Shown one piece after another: positions 46,105 to 54,656 of a stretch of 64,000 nt of DNA. The stretch spans positions 1,674,001 to 1,738,000 of the forward strand of contig NZ_CP107785.1 in assembly GCF_036345915.1 (NCBI RefSeq), read 5' to 3'. This DNA is from Nocardia sp. NBC_00565 (GTDB lineage Bacteria; Actinomycetota; Actinomycetes; Mycobacteriales; Mycobacteriaceae). The position numbers and the translations under genes were made by a program. The notes beneath the pieces were generated by a model. The model had not been told where the DNA came from. It was given only the letters and a program-made list of their open reading frames with translations, and searched no databases. Within the stretch, counting starts at the first letter, position 1, and each line of letters begins with the position of its first letter.

Positions 46105-47124
46105 GTGAACGACCTCGTACTCGTCACCGGCGGAACCGGCTATATCGGGGGCTGGTGCGTCGCAGAGCTTTTGCGCCGGGGATACCGGGTGCGTGCAACG
46201 GTCCGTGACCGTACCCGGACCGGGTCGGTGCAAGCGGCCGTGGAGCCGATAGCCGGATCCCTCGATCGGCTGGAATTCGCGCAGGCGGATCTGCTGTCCG
46301 ATGACGGTTGGCGCGCCGCCCTCGCCGGTGTCGATCACGTCCTGCACGTCGCCGCGCAGCTGGGAATCTCGGGCGACAGCGGACCGGAAACGCTGATCAG
46401 AACGGCGGTCGATGGAACGCGACGGGTCCTGCGGGCCGCAACCGAGGCCAAGGTCCGCCGGGTCGTGATGACCTCGGCGGCCAACGCCGCGAGCCATTCC
46501 TCCTACACCGTCGACGACATCACCGACGAGACCCTCTGGACAGATCCCGACGCCCCGGCCGTCATCCCCTACCGCCGCGCCAAAACGATGGCGGAGAAGG
46601 CCGCGTGGAACTTTGTCGCGGACACACCGGAAGCGCCGGAACTCACCACCATCCTGCCGGGAGCGGTGTTCGGGCCGATCCTGTCGCCACGCACGGCGGG
46701 GTCGGTATCGATCATCGCGCGGATGCTCGGCGGACAGCTGAAATGGGTGCCCCATATCGGCCTCGATGTCGTTGACGTCCGTGACCTGGTGGACCTGCAC
46801 ATCCGCGCCCTGGAGTCGGCCCCGGCGGCGGCGCAGCGTTTCCTCGGCACCGGGGAGTTCATGTGGATGCGAGATATCGCCGCGGCGATCAAGCACGACC
46901 TCGCTGATCAGGCCTCGGCGGTATCGACCCGCCCCGCGCCCGACTTCATCGTGCGGCTCGCCGCCCGCCGCAACCCCGAGCTGAGCGAATTGATTCCCGC
47001 GCTGGGACGCAAGAACCGGCACAGTACCGCCAAGGCGCGCGACATCCTCGGCTGGCGACCACGGCCCGCCCACGACACCGTCATCGATTGCGCACGCAGC
47101 CTGCTCGAGCATGGAGTCGGTTGA
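46105..47124 (+). CDS. NAD-dependent epimerase/dehydratase (dihydroflavonol-reductase-like)
   Basis: 339 residues from GTG 46105 (GGAGG eight bases before). VLVTGGTGYIGGWCVAELLR is the cofactor loop; TSAANAASHSSY and the Tyr-x3-Lys in PYRRAKTMAEKAAW give the extended-SDR active site. Likely reduces a carbonyl with NAD(P)H. TetR-controlled by context. Confidence 0.9.
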   Translation: MNDLVLVTGGTGYIGGWCVAELLRRGYRVRATVRDRTRTGSVQAAVEPIAGSLDRLEFAQADLLSDDGWRAALAGVDHVLHVAAQLGISGDSGPETLIRTAVDGTRRVLRAATEAKVRRVVMTSAANAASHSSYTVDDITDETLWTDPDAPAVIPYRRAKTMAEKAAWNFVADTPEAPELTTILPGAVFGPILSPRTAGSVSIIARMLGGQLKWVPHIGLDVVDVRDLVDLHIRALESAPAAAQRFLGTGEFMWMRDIAAAIKHDLADQASAVSTRPAPDFIVRLAARRNPELSELIPALGRKNRHSTAKARDILGWRPRPAHDTVIDCARSLLEHGVG

Positions 47125-47232
47125 ACAGCATTCCGATTCTCGGCGGTGAGCACGCCGATCGCGGCATGTGGTCACTCGACTCGTCCAGTGCTACAACGCG
47201 ATTCCGTCGAGCGCGATCAACTCGCCGGTGGA

Positions 47233-47694
47233 TCAGGATACGAAGGTCGCCGAGGTGACGGCGACATCGGCGTAGCTGTAATACCACCCATTCCAGGTGT
47301 CGGCGACGTTCACCTGTATCCCATGGCCCTGTGCCGAACCGTCGGTGATCAACCACAAACCGTTGCCGTACCCGGTCGCCGTGCTGACACTGCCATCCGA
47401 CCACACGAACTCGGCCCTCGAGGTGGCACCGGGCGTGTTCCACGGAATGGTCACACTGAACCGTCCAGCGTAGATACCTGGGAGCAGCGAGCTGACGCAC
47501 TCCCATAGGGCGGCCTCACGCCGGATGTTCTGCCCCGCGCTGCCGGTGCCGGGGATCAACCGGCCGGTCATCAGGCTGCCCTGACGGCAGCCCTGACTCC
47601 CGTCGCTCGGTGGCCAGGCCTGCCCCTCGGGCGCACCCAGCACCGATATCGCACAGAGAATCGCCGCCACCAGCACGCTTCGACGAACAGACAC
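47233..47694 (-). CDS. small secreted protein, unknown
   Basis: 153 residues from GTG 47694 (GGGGAGG just before). Signal peptide (VLVAAILCAISVLGAPEGQA), mature region with two cysteines (GCRQG, WECVSS) that may form a disulfide, and a Trp/Tyr-rich beta-looking end (VADTWNGWYYSYADVAVTSA). Resembles small exported mycobacterial/nocardial proteins of unknown function. Confidence 0.7.
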   Translation of the reverse strand: MSVRRSVLVAAILCAISVLGAPEGQAWPPSDGSQGCRQGSLMTGRLIPGTGSAGQNIRREAALWECVSSLLPGIYAGRFSVTIPWNTPGATSRAEFVWSDGSVSTATGYGNGLWLITDGSAQGHGIQVNVADTWNGWYYSYADVAVTSATFVS

Positions 47695-47934
47695 GACACC
47701 TCCCCGCGACGGGACAGCAAACCGACGCGACCAGGCAAGGTGCACGCTCGTGGCCCAGCAACGCCAAGTACTTCCGACTCGATCAGCAGTTTAGCGGTCT
47801 CGCCGCGCAGTCGATCAGTTTCGGCGCCGACCCTGCCCGCTAACTCGCCGCATACCGTACGCATTGGACCATCCTGGAGCACATACCCGCGTCGGCCGCG
47901 AGCGCGCTGCAGTTGCGATCGGCTCTGATGCGCC

Positions 47935-48126
47935 TTATCCGACGATGCCGCGTACGGCTGCGGGTAGGTCGTGCTCACGTTTATACGGTCCGACGACGGC
48001 AGCGGTGAAATGCCTGCCGAGCAGATCAGCTGCCATGTCGCCGATTTGCTCGATGGTGACTGCGTCGATACGCGCCAGTATCTCGGCGACACTGCGGTGG
48101 TAGCCGTAGTCCAGTTCACTGCTTCC
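47935..48126 (-). pseudogene. C-terminal relic of an M16 peptidase
   Basis: The minus strand reads SVAEILARIDAVTIEQIGDM, then AADLLGRHFTAAVVGPYK, REHDLPAAVRGIVG and a stop. This matches the C-terminal end of actinobacterial PepR-like M16 processing peptidases. No zinc-binding HxxEH domain is present, so only ~60 of ~440 residues remain. The stretch 47695-47934 has no recognisable feature. Confidence 0.6.
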
Positions 48127-48230
48127 TGCTGAATTTCCCACGTGATGGACAGGCGGCCGTGATGGACAGGAGGCTGCTGTGTACGGCGCAGTTCGGACCA
48201 GCCGTACTCCGGCCGTTCGAACATCTGCTA

Positions 48231-49094
48231 CTAGCCGATTACAGGACGTCGTTTCAGCGCTGTTGGACGTCCGTGCCGCGGCGGGGCCTGGGCGGGCTTG
48301 TCCGGTCGGGCGCCTTCGCGGGCAGTGGCGGCCAGGGAGCCGAGCAGGGTGAGGGCTTCGCTGCTGGAGGAGCCGGGGTCGGCGTGGTAGACGACGAGTG
48401 CTTGGCCGGGGCTGGAGCGGACGTCGAAGGTTTGCATTGTCAGTGTCAGCGGGCCGACGGCGTAGTGGTCGAAGCGCTTGCTTTCCATGGTTTTCCCCCG
48501 GGCGTCGTGGGTGGTCCACAGCTGCGCGAATTCGGGGCTCTGGTCGAGTAATTCGGTGAGGACCTGCTGGGTTCGCGGGTCGTCGGGGGCTTCGCCGTAG
48601 CCGAGCCGGAAGCCGGCTACCGAGTTCCGGGCGACGTCGTGCCAGTCCATGTAGAACGTTCGCGCGGCGGGGGCGGTGAATACGACGTGCATCAGGTTGC
48701 GCGAGTGGGTCCACTCGTGGAATAGCGCGTCGGCGATCGCGTTGGAGGCGAGCACGTCGTAGGCGCGGTTGTAGACGATGGCCGGGTTGTCGGGCCAGGC
48801 GTCCATGAGCTGGAGCAAACTCGGGTCGACGCGGTCGGGTACGGCGGCCGCGCGGGCACAGGGGCTGAGCCCGGCCAGCCGGAACAGGTGCAGGCGGCCG
48901 TCCTCATCCAGGCGCAGCGCGGTGGCCAGGGCGTCGACCACCTGCGCCGACGGCCCGCGTTCGCGCCCCTGTTCGAGTCGCACGTAGTAGTCGACGTTGA
49001 CCCCAGCGAGTGGTACCACCTCTGCACTCCCTACGGCAGTAGCTGCGGACACTCGGCTAGTGCATCGTCCAGGGACGTTGACGCGGTATGCCAT
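48231..49094 (-). CDS. XRE/MmyB-like regulator with disrupted N-terminus
   Basis: 287 residues. From about residue 30 it is a normal MmyB-like regulator: PLAGVNVDYYVRLEQGRERG (HTH second half) then a PAS-like ligand domain (MDAWPDNPAIVYNRAYDVLA). The first HTH helix and RRVPGLRREEV-type start are replaced by unrelated sequence. The break coincides with one copy of the 63-bp repeat. DNA binding is probably impaired. Confidence 0.75.
   Translation of the reverse strand: MAYRVNVPGRCTSRVSAATAVGSAEVVPLAGVNVDYYVRLEQGRERGPSAQVVDALATALRLDEDGRLHLFRLAGLSPCARAAAVPDRVDPSLLQLMDAWPDNPAIVYNRAYDVLASNAIADALFHEWTHSRNLMHVVFTAPAARTFYMDWHDVARNSVAGFRLGYGEAPDDPRTQQVLTELLDQSPEFAQLWTTHDARGKTMESKRFDHYAVGPLTLTMQTFDVRSSPGQALVVYHADPGSSSSEALTLLGSLAATAREGARPDKPAQAPPRHGRPTALKRRPVIG
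48998..49060. repeat. 63-bp direct repeat, left copy
   Basis: Matches 61326-61388 at 59 of 63 positions in the same orientation. It lies at the damaged 5' end of the XRE gene. With the right copy it brackets a 12.3-kb accessory segment. Confidence 0.85.
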
Positions 49095-49139
49095 CGCGAT
49101 GGCGGCTTGATCCGCGGCTGGCGACCGGTGATCGTATGC

Positions 49140-49349
49140 ATCGTCGTTGAACCGGATCGAGTGCGAGTGCGCGGCGTTGCGTTACTTCGCGCTCAATGGC
49201 ACTGATCACCGCAGCCATCACGAACAAGACGCCGCGATCGGTGACTACATCCGGTGGCGCAACCAGCACGCCGGACCGGTCCGCGACTTCGCCGTCGGTT
49301 CCACGATCCGGCGCCGGGACTACCTACCCAACGTCGCTTGACGCGGCAC
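49140..49349 (+). mobile_element. IS630-family right-end remnant
   Basis: About 200 bp of transposase 3' end (SRSHHEQ-type region: GTDHRSHHEQDAAIGDYIRW, then stop at 49339-49341) and the right terminal repeat GACGCGGCAC followed by TA. It closely matches the intact copy ending at 60704. Only the C-terminal ~65 codons survive; the two later catalytic residues are mostly lost. It directly precedes the CRP/cyclase operon. Confidence 0.85.
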
Positions 49350-49394
49350 TAACTACTCGTCAAGTATGTTGTTGCGCTTGATAGTTCGACAGCA

Positions 49395-49410
49395 GCCGAT
49401 GAGTATCGGC
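49395..49410. promoter_or_regulatory. inverted repeat upstream of CRP-like gene
   Basis: GCCGAT-GAGT-ATCGGC, perfect 6-bp arms, lies between the IS630 remnant and the CRP-like gene. Possible operator or hairpin; weak evidence. Confidence 0.3.
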
Positions 49411-49454
49411 GCAGCGTTCACGTTCACAGAGGGGGAGATCTGAACGTCGACGAA

Positions 49455-50138
49455 GTGTGGAGACTCAGCCGAAATGCCCTGTTAGAAGTCGGCATACGAT
49501 GTCAATGGCCGGCTGGGACCGTGCTGATGCACGAAGGCGAACGGTCAGAGCACGTCGTGGTCATCGAGGTCGGCCGCGTAAAGGTGACCTCGGCGGCGGC
49601 CAGCGGCAAACAGGCTTTGCTGGCGATTCGCGGACCCGGTGACTTGATCGGCGAGTTCTCCGCTATCGATGGCCGAGCGCGCTCGGCGACGGTGACCGCT
49701 TTGTCGTCGGTCACCGCGACATCGGTGCCGGGCTCGGCCTTTCGCGACTTGCTCATCGGCGACGGCAAGATCGCGTTCACGCTCCTGCAGGTGGTGGTAA
49801 ACCGCCTGCGCGAAGCGGATATTCAGCGCCTCGAGTTCGGTGCCTACAGCGTCACCGAGCGGATCGCGCGCTTGCTGATCGACTATGCCCGGCGCTACGG
49901 GGAGCGCGGTGATGACCGGGTGACCATCGCTCTGGCGTTGTCGCAAGAGGAACTGGCCCATGCCGCGGGGGCATCCAGAGAAGCAGTCTCGAAGGCTTTG
50001 AAACGGCTCCGCGACCTGGGCGCGGTGCGGACCGGGAGACGGCGAGTGGAGTTGCTGCGACCAGATCTCCTCGCCGACATCGTAGAAGGCCTGCCGAGTG
50101 TGCATTTGGACGCAGACGCGGCGAGATACCTCCGATAG
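49455..50138 (+). CDS. CRP/FNR-like regulator with cyclic-nucleotide pocket
   Basis: 227 residues from GTG 49455; the exact start is uncertain because the frame stays open to a non-standard CTG at 49440. The N-terminal beta-roll has a phosphate-binding cassette GDLIGEFSAIDGRARSATV with Gly66-Glu67 and Arg76-Ser77, the residues used by CRP to bind the cyclic phosphate. C-terminal HTH LSQEELAHAAGASREAVSKA. Its position 35 bp before a cyclase-like gene suggests it senses that enzyme's product. This is inference. Confidence 0.85.
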   Translation: MWRLSRNALLEVGIRCQWPAGTVLMHEGERSEHVVVIEVGRVKVTSAAASGKQALLAIRGPGDLIGEFSAIDGRARSATVTALSSVTATSVPGSAFRDLLIGDGKIAFTLLQVVVNRLREADIQRLEFGAYSVTERIARLLIDYARRYGERGDDRVTIALALSQEELAHAAGASREAVSKALKRLRDLGAVRTGRRRVELLRPDLLADIVEGLPSVHLDADAARYLR

Positions 50139-50173
50139 AACATGAGACGACCCACACCGTATGGAGGTAGACC

Positions 50174-50896
50174 ATGAACGGACCGGTGCACCGCACATTT
50201 GTCGTCGTCGATGTCGAGAACTCGAGTCGGCTGAGCAACCCGGAAATCACGGCGATGCGTTCGAACCTGTACCGAATCCTCGATGAGGTGACCAATCGCA
50301 CCGGATCCGTTGTCGCCAATGATGATCGGGGCGACGGTTGCCTGCTCGTCCTTGAGCTTCCTGTGCTGGAGGTGCTCGACAAGGTTGTCGAGTCGGTCGT
50401 CGAGGGGGTTCGTGCCCACAACCAGACCGTTGGCCCGCTCGAGTGGATCCGAGTACGCGTCGCCGTGCACGAGGGCTACGTGAACAGGGACGATCGGGGT
50501 TGGTCGAGTGATGCACTGACTGCCACGTTCCGGCTCAACGAAACCTCGGTAGTCAAGGGCACTCTGAAGAACGCGAGCAGGGCCGTCGGGGTCGTCGTCG
50601 TCTCCGATGTCGTGTATCAGGGGGTTGTGCGGCACAACTACCGGCCGACGGTGACTGCCGCTGAGTATCGCGCCGCTGACATCAGGACGTCCGAGGGCGA
50701 GGTCAGGGCATGGCTTCGGGTGCCTGGCTATCCCGAGCCGCCGCTTCCCGTCGACGCCGCCGAACCGACGAAGACAAGAACGAAGCAAGCCGTCCGGGCG
50801 GATGAGTTCGGGTCGATCAAGGCCAACAACATGATCATCGGAGATGTCCGGGCCCGCACCATTATCGGCGGCGACAACCGAGGGGGCGCCGCGTGA
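50174..50896 (+). CDS. class III nucleotide-cyclase-like protein (candidate Pycsar-type cyclase)
   Basis: 240 residues after GGAGG. A minimal cyclase-homology domain: FVVVDVENSSRLSN (metal Asp13), NDDRGDGCLLVLE (second metal Asp54 in GDG), VRVAVHEGYV (the GIHxG-like strand) and DALTATFRL, where Arg120 fits the transition-state Arg but Thr replaces the usual Asn. The tail ends NNMIIGDVRARTIIGGDNRG, a motif shared with the next protein. Overlaps the NTPase gene (GTGA). Pycsar cyclases use this fold; nucleotide product unknown. Activity unproven. Confidence 0.75.
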   Translation: MNGPVHRTFVVVDVENSSRLSNPEITAMRSNLYRILDEVTNRTGSVVANDDRGDGCLLVLELPVLEVLDKVVESVVEGVRAHNQTVGPLEWIRVRVAVHEGYVNRDDRGWSSDALTATFRLNETSVVKGTLKNASRAVGVVVVSDVVYQGVVRHNYRPTVTAAEYRAADIRTSEGEVRAWLRVPGYPEPPLPVDAAEPTKTRTKQAVRADEFGSIKANNMIIGDVRARTIIGGDNRGGAA

Positions 50897-53028
50897 GTGA
50901 TTCGGAGGAGTCGGTCGCAGGTGAGACGCCGGCACCAGATTCGGAGCCGATCGAAGACGCTGAGGCGGAGGCGAACAAGATTCGCGAACGAGCCACTGAT
51001 GCCGAGCGTAGACGCGAATCGCGTGCTGTAGCGAGCGCTAGGTTCGAAGCGCTAGGTTCGATGGACGGGCGGCTCTCGCTCACCGCAAATACGGTGATCT
51101 TCGGTAACACACAGGTCGGCACTCTGATCGGCCGCGACAACTACGGGGGCGGATCCGGGGCAGGTTTCGAACGAAGTGGTCGAGTGGAACCACACAAGCT
51201 CCGCGATCTCGAGCAGATTTTCGTACCGCCGCCGAAGTTCGAGCAGTTGTGCGATCGGCTGGGGTCGCAGTCGGTACTGCTGCTGCGCGCTCCGAAAGGG
51301 TGGGGACGAACCGCCACCGCACTGCGAGCGCTGAGTCGGCAATGCGCGTCAGGTGTGCACAAGCTCAGCCCCGATGCGGAGTTGAGATCGCTGGACATCG
51401 AGTTCGATCGCTGCACGGGCTACTTGTTCGATACACCCCACAGCCAGCAACTACGCACGCTGAGTGAATTCCACCTCGAACAACTAGGACGGCGGCTGGT
51501 CGAGGTCGAGAGTCGATTGATCGTCGTTGTCGATGATCAGGCCGAGCTCAGCCCCGACGCCGGGCCATTCGTGCTGGACGTCGGTGAGCCGGCCGACGTC
51601 ACGGCGATACTGAGGAAGCACCTGCTCCGGCAGCTCGCCGAGGACGATCTCGGCGTGCTCTCGCGCCTCGAGGTCGCGGCGCTGCTGAGCATGGTGGAAG
51701 AGCACCGTCCGTCCGCCCACGAACTCGTCAATCTGGTTGCGCGACTGGTCGATGTTGCCGCAGGTCGAATCGACATCGACGAGGTGGTCGGTCGGTATGC
51801 GGCCGCCGAGGACAATCGGTTCCGGCAGTGGTTCGACGAGCTCGACACCGATACTCGCCCATTCGCGATCGCCTTGGCGGTGTTCAACAACATGCCGCTG
51901 CACATCGTGTCCGAAGCGGGCCGAGCACTGGCGAGATCGATCGTCGATGCGGAGGCTCTCGACGACGCCGGGTCAGGTCAGACGGTGTTCGGCGTGCGGA
52001 GCACCGAATTGCTGAGTAGAGCTCAGGCGCAGTTGTATCGGTCCCATGAGGACACGTTGTACGGCCGAATCACCGTCTATGCAGTGCGATTCGTGGACGA
52101 ACGTTTTCCGCAGCGGCTGCTCGAGTACGCATGGCAGGAGTATCCGGCCGCGCACCAGTTGGTTCGTGACTGGCTGCGTGAACTCGGCGGTTCAGACGAC
52201 CTCAGAGCGAGCACGCGTGCGGGCGTCGCCGTCGGCTTGTTGTCCACCTTCGAGTTCGAATACGCCAGACGGTTGGTGATCGAACCATGGGCTGACAGCG
52301 GTCAGCGGCACGACCAGTACGCCGCGATCGGCGCGCTGCAGTTTTCCAGTCTGCAGCCCGAGCTCGCGCCGCTGGTCGCGGAGATGCTCGAGGCATGGGT
52401 CCAACCGACGCAACTGATGGCTCGGCGGGTCACAGCGACGGCTGCTCTGGGCAGCACCGTGGGGCAACTCATGCCGGACCGTGCACTCCGGCTGTTACGG
52501 CGATCAGCTCGTAGCTCCGATCCGGATCTGCGAGATGCTGTGTGTTACAGCATGATCGAACTCTTCAGTAGCCGTGAGCTGGATGTCCGTGTGTTGCGTG
52601 ATCTGCGGAGGTGGACCGTGTCGCGACGGAGGGGCGTGCGCTACACCGGATTCTTGTGCACCCTGCAACTGAGTTTCGATCTGGTAGCCGAGACAGTCGG
52701 CGGTGTTGAGCCGTGGCCGAGGCTGGTCTGGCTGGCCGACCAATCCGACGAGCACCGCGATCACATCGTCGTGCTCTTCGCCCGCCTCATGCAAGCGCCG
52801 TACTTCCCGCCCGCCGCCTACGCCGAAATCAAGCGATGGGTTCAAATCGCCGAACGCGACCCGCAGTTCCGCGGGCCGCTGGGACGACTGCTCGTCGACC
52901 TGGAAACGGTAGATCAGAACGACGGAATGGTGCCGTTTCACCTCCGTGAATGGGCTGGCGAGGACGGCGGCCCGAGGGCGGCCGTCGACGAACTGCTGAC
53001 AATGCTCGACGCGAAACAGGGGGTTTGA
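50893..53028 (+). CDS. degenerate P-loop (STAND-like) NTPase with helical repeats
   Basis: 711 residues. A charged N-terminus (residues 1-60) leads to NTVIFGNTQVGTLIGRDNYG (66-85), the motif shared with the cyclase tail. Then LLLRAPKGWGRTATAL (129-144) as a Walker-A-like loop in which Arg replaces Lys, and LIVVVDDQ (209-216) as Walker B. The C-terminal ~350 residues are helical with HEAT-like spacing (ARRVTATAALGSTVGQLMPD; SDPDLRDAVCYSMIELFSSR). Probably a scaffold or sensor rather than a strong ATPase. No named family recognised. Confidence 0.75.
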   Translation: MSDSEESVAGETPAPDSEPIEDAEAEANKIRERATDAERRRESRAVASARFEALGSMDGRLSLTANTVIFGNTQVGTLIGRDNYGGGSGAGFERSGRVEPHKLRDLEQIFVPPPKFEQLCDRLGSQSVLLLRAPKGWGRTATALRALSRQCASGVHKLSPDAELRSLDIEFDRCTGYLFDTPHSQQLRTLSEFHLEQLGRRLVEVESRLIVVVDDQAELSPDAGPFVLDVGEPADVTAILRKHLLRQLAEDDLGVLSRLEVAALLSMVEEHRPSAHELVNLVARLVDVAAGRIDIDEVVGRYAAAEDNRFRQWFDELDTDTRPFAIALAVFNNMPLHIVSEAGRALARSIVDAEALDDAGSGQTVFGVRSTELLSRAQAQLYRSHEDTLYGRITVYAVRFVDERFPQRLLEYAWQEYPAAHQLVRDWLRELGGSDDLRASTRAGVAVGLLSTFEFEYARRLVIEPWADSGQRHDQYAAIGALQFSSLQPELAPLVAEMLEAWVQPTQLMARRVTATAALGSTVGQLMPDRALRLLRRSARSSDPDLRDAVCYSMIELFSSRELDVRVLRDLRRWTVSRRRGVRYTGFLCTLQLSFDLVAETVGGVEPWPRLVWLADQSDEHRDHIVVLFARLMQAPYFPPAAYAEIKRWVQIAERDPQFRGPLGRLLVDLETVDQNDGMVPFHLREWAGEDGGPRAAVDELLTMLDAKQGV

Positions 53029-53029
53029 C

Positions 53030-54106
53030 ATGACAATCGACCGGACACGGCAACTCATCCAATATGCGGAAGTGCAGAGGTCCGCATGGCGCGCCTTCCG
53101 CCCTCCGACAGACGGGCATGCGGCCGTATCGGTAGACCGGACAGGGAGCCTGACGCTGCTGACGCGCCGACCATCGGCAGGGGAGATATTCTTCCGGCCG
53201 CCAACGGGCGTGTACTGGGTGGACGTCGCCGTCCACCACAACTCATGCAGATTCGATCTGCCAACAGCTGAGGGCGTATTCACCTTCACAGCCGAAGTCG
53301 ATGTGACCTGGCGGGTAGCCGATCCCGAGAAGGCGGTCAAAGACCGGCCGGCCACCGGTGAACAGGTGTATCGGCCCTACCTCGAACGGCAACTACGCCG
53401 ACTGAGCCGCGAATACCAGGTCGAGCACTTCGCGATAGCAGAGCGTGAGATCAATGATCACTTCGATAAGCCAATCGTGTTGGATTGCGGCATATCGCTA
53501 TTGAGCTGCTCGGTGAAGCTGTCTCCCGAAGCCAGCACGCACGCGTATCTCCAAGAGGCCACCTTCGATCAGCGGAAGGCTCAACGTCGTGAAGCCGAAC
53601 ACGGTGCCCGCATGCACACTGCGCAACTGCAGTCGAGTGAGAACGAATCCCAGCATGGGCTGCAGCTGCAGACGTCCCACCAGAGCTATGAGCTCACGAA
53701 GTTCGCCCAGCAGCGCAGCCTCGAGCTGGAGCAACAGCGAATGAGCTTCTATGCGGAGGCAATTCAGCGCGGTGACCTCAGTCCTCTCGCGTACCGGCTG
53801 GCATCCAACCGCAGCGATGTCAACGAGGTCATCGGACTGATGATGCAACATAAGCAAATGGATTTCGATGCCGCATATGCCATGGTGAAGGCGCTGCTCA
53901 ACCAGAACCTGGTCAATAAACGTGATGCCGAGGACATCCTGGCGCACGTATCCGCGGCATTCGCCGACCAGGTGAATCCGGCGTCGGTAGGGACTGGTTC
54001 AGTGGCACCGCCGAAGCCCGAGCTCGTCGTGTCGCCGATGGCGGCGCTCGTGCAGAATGCCGAGGTGCTCGACCGGTCCGACGACGATGACGATGACGAT
54101 GACTAA
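53030..54106 (+). CDS. SPFH/band-7-domain protein with poly-Asp tail
   Basis: 358 residues, beginning one base after the NTPase stop. SPFH/PHB-like core at ~60-180: FTFTAEVDVTWRVADPEKAV, then a Gln/Glu-rich coiled coil (~180-250: REAEHGARMHTAQLQSSENE). It ends in eight consecutive aspartates, encoded by a GATGAC repeat that also holds the next gene's starts. SPFH proteins organise membrane microdomains as oligomers. No N-terminal membrane helix is visible, so the next gene's product may anchor it. Confidence 0.75.
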   Translation: MTIDRTRQLIQYAEVQRSAWRAFRPPTDGHAAVSVDRTGSLTLLTRRPSAGEIFFRPPTGVYWVDVAVHHNSCRFDLPTAEGVFTFTAEVDVTWRVADPEKAVKDRPATGEQVYRPYLERQLRRLSREYQVEHFAIAEREINDHFDKPIVLDCGISLLSCSVKLSPEASTHAYLQEATFDQRKAQRREAEHGARMHTAQLQSSENESQHGLQLQTSHQSYELTKFAQQRSLELEQQRMSFYAEAIQRGDLSPLAYRLASNRSDVNEVIGLMMQHKQMDFDAAYAMVKALLNQNLVNKRDAEDILAHVSAAFADQVNPASVGTGSVAPPKPELVVSPMAALVQNAEVLDRSDDDDDDDD

Positions 54107-54656
54107 CCCCGCTATCACGATGAACCCGTTGACCGAGATTCCTTTCGGCGGCGGACTGATCAGGCAGTTCGACAAGCTTCTGCTCGACCTGGGATTCGCG
54201 GCGAGGTGGGCCGAGACTGTCGAATTCTTGATTATCGTGGGGGTGGTGTTCGCCGTGCTGACCCTCGCTGTGGGCAAGGCGGTGCCCTGGGTGAGCGGCA
54301 AACTGGCTGGGCACGAAGAACGTCTCACGGCTCCTGTTCCAGCGGTGTTGCTGGCGCCGGAATGGGTGGTTACCAAGGCTCTGGTGAGGGCTGGGCGCGT
54401 ACCAGGGTCCTTCGTGCACGGCTACGGTGAGAGTGTGCTCGTGCTGGTCGATTGGCTGCAGGCGGCTTTGGCCGCTGTCCTGCGACTACTCGGATCGGCC
54501 GGCAAGCATGCCCGACCGATCGCGGGTGTGCTGCTCGTGCTGGGATTTCTGTCGTGGAACAGCAATTCGTGCGTGGCCGATACCCTGCCCTGCGTGTCCC
54601 CGGTCCAGCACTGGACCACGCAGTTCGAAGGACCGCTAGTCAGGCAGGTGCGCTGA
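54087..54656 (+). CDS. small membrane protein of the cyclase operon
   Basis: About 189 residues; three tandem in-frame ATGs (54087, 54093, 54099) overlap the SPFH gene's poly-Asp codons, so the start is uncertain. A membrane helix (VEFLIIVGVVFAVLTLAVG) and a C-terminal hydrophobic pair (VLVLVDWLQAALAAVLRLLG and PIAGVLLVLGFLSW), ending with two cysteines. Last gene of the operon. No family recognised; likely membrane partner of the SPFH protein. Confidence 0.65.
   Translation: MTMTMTNPAITMNPLTEIPFGGGLIRQFDKLLLDLGFAARWAETVEFLIIVGVVFAVLTLAVGKAVPWVSGKLAGHEERLTAPVPAVLLAPEWVVTKALVRAGRVPGSFVHGYGESVLVLVDWLQAALAAVLRLLGSAGKHARPIAGVLLVLGFLSWNSNSCVADTLPCVSPVQHWTTQFEGPLVRQVR

Noticed and set aside
48998..49060. 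Repeat as a simple shared segment of two XRE genes
   Set aside because: The right copy is not followed or preceded by XRE-like sequence beyond a few residues, so a mobile or scar origin is at least as likely.
50893..53028. NTPase as an active AAA/STAND ATPase
   Set aside because: The Walker A lysine is replaced by arginine and no sensor motifs were seen; activity cannot be assumed.
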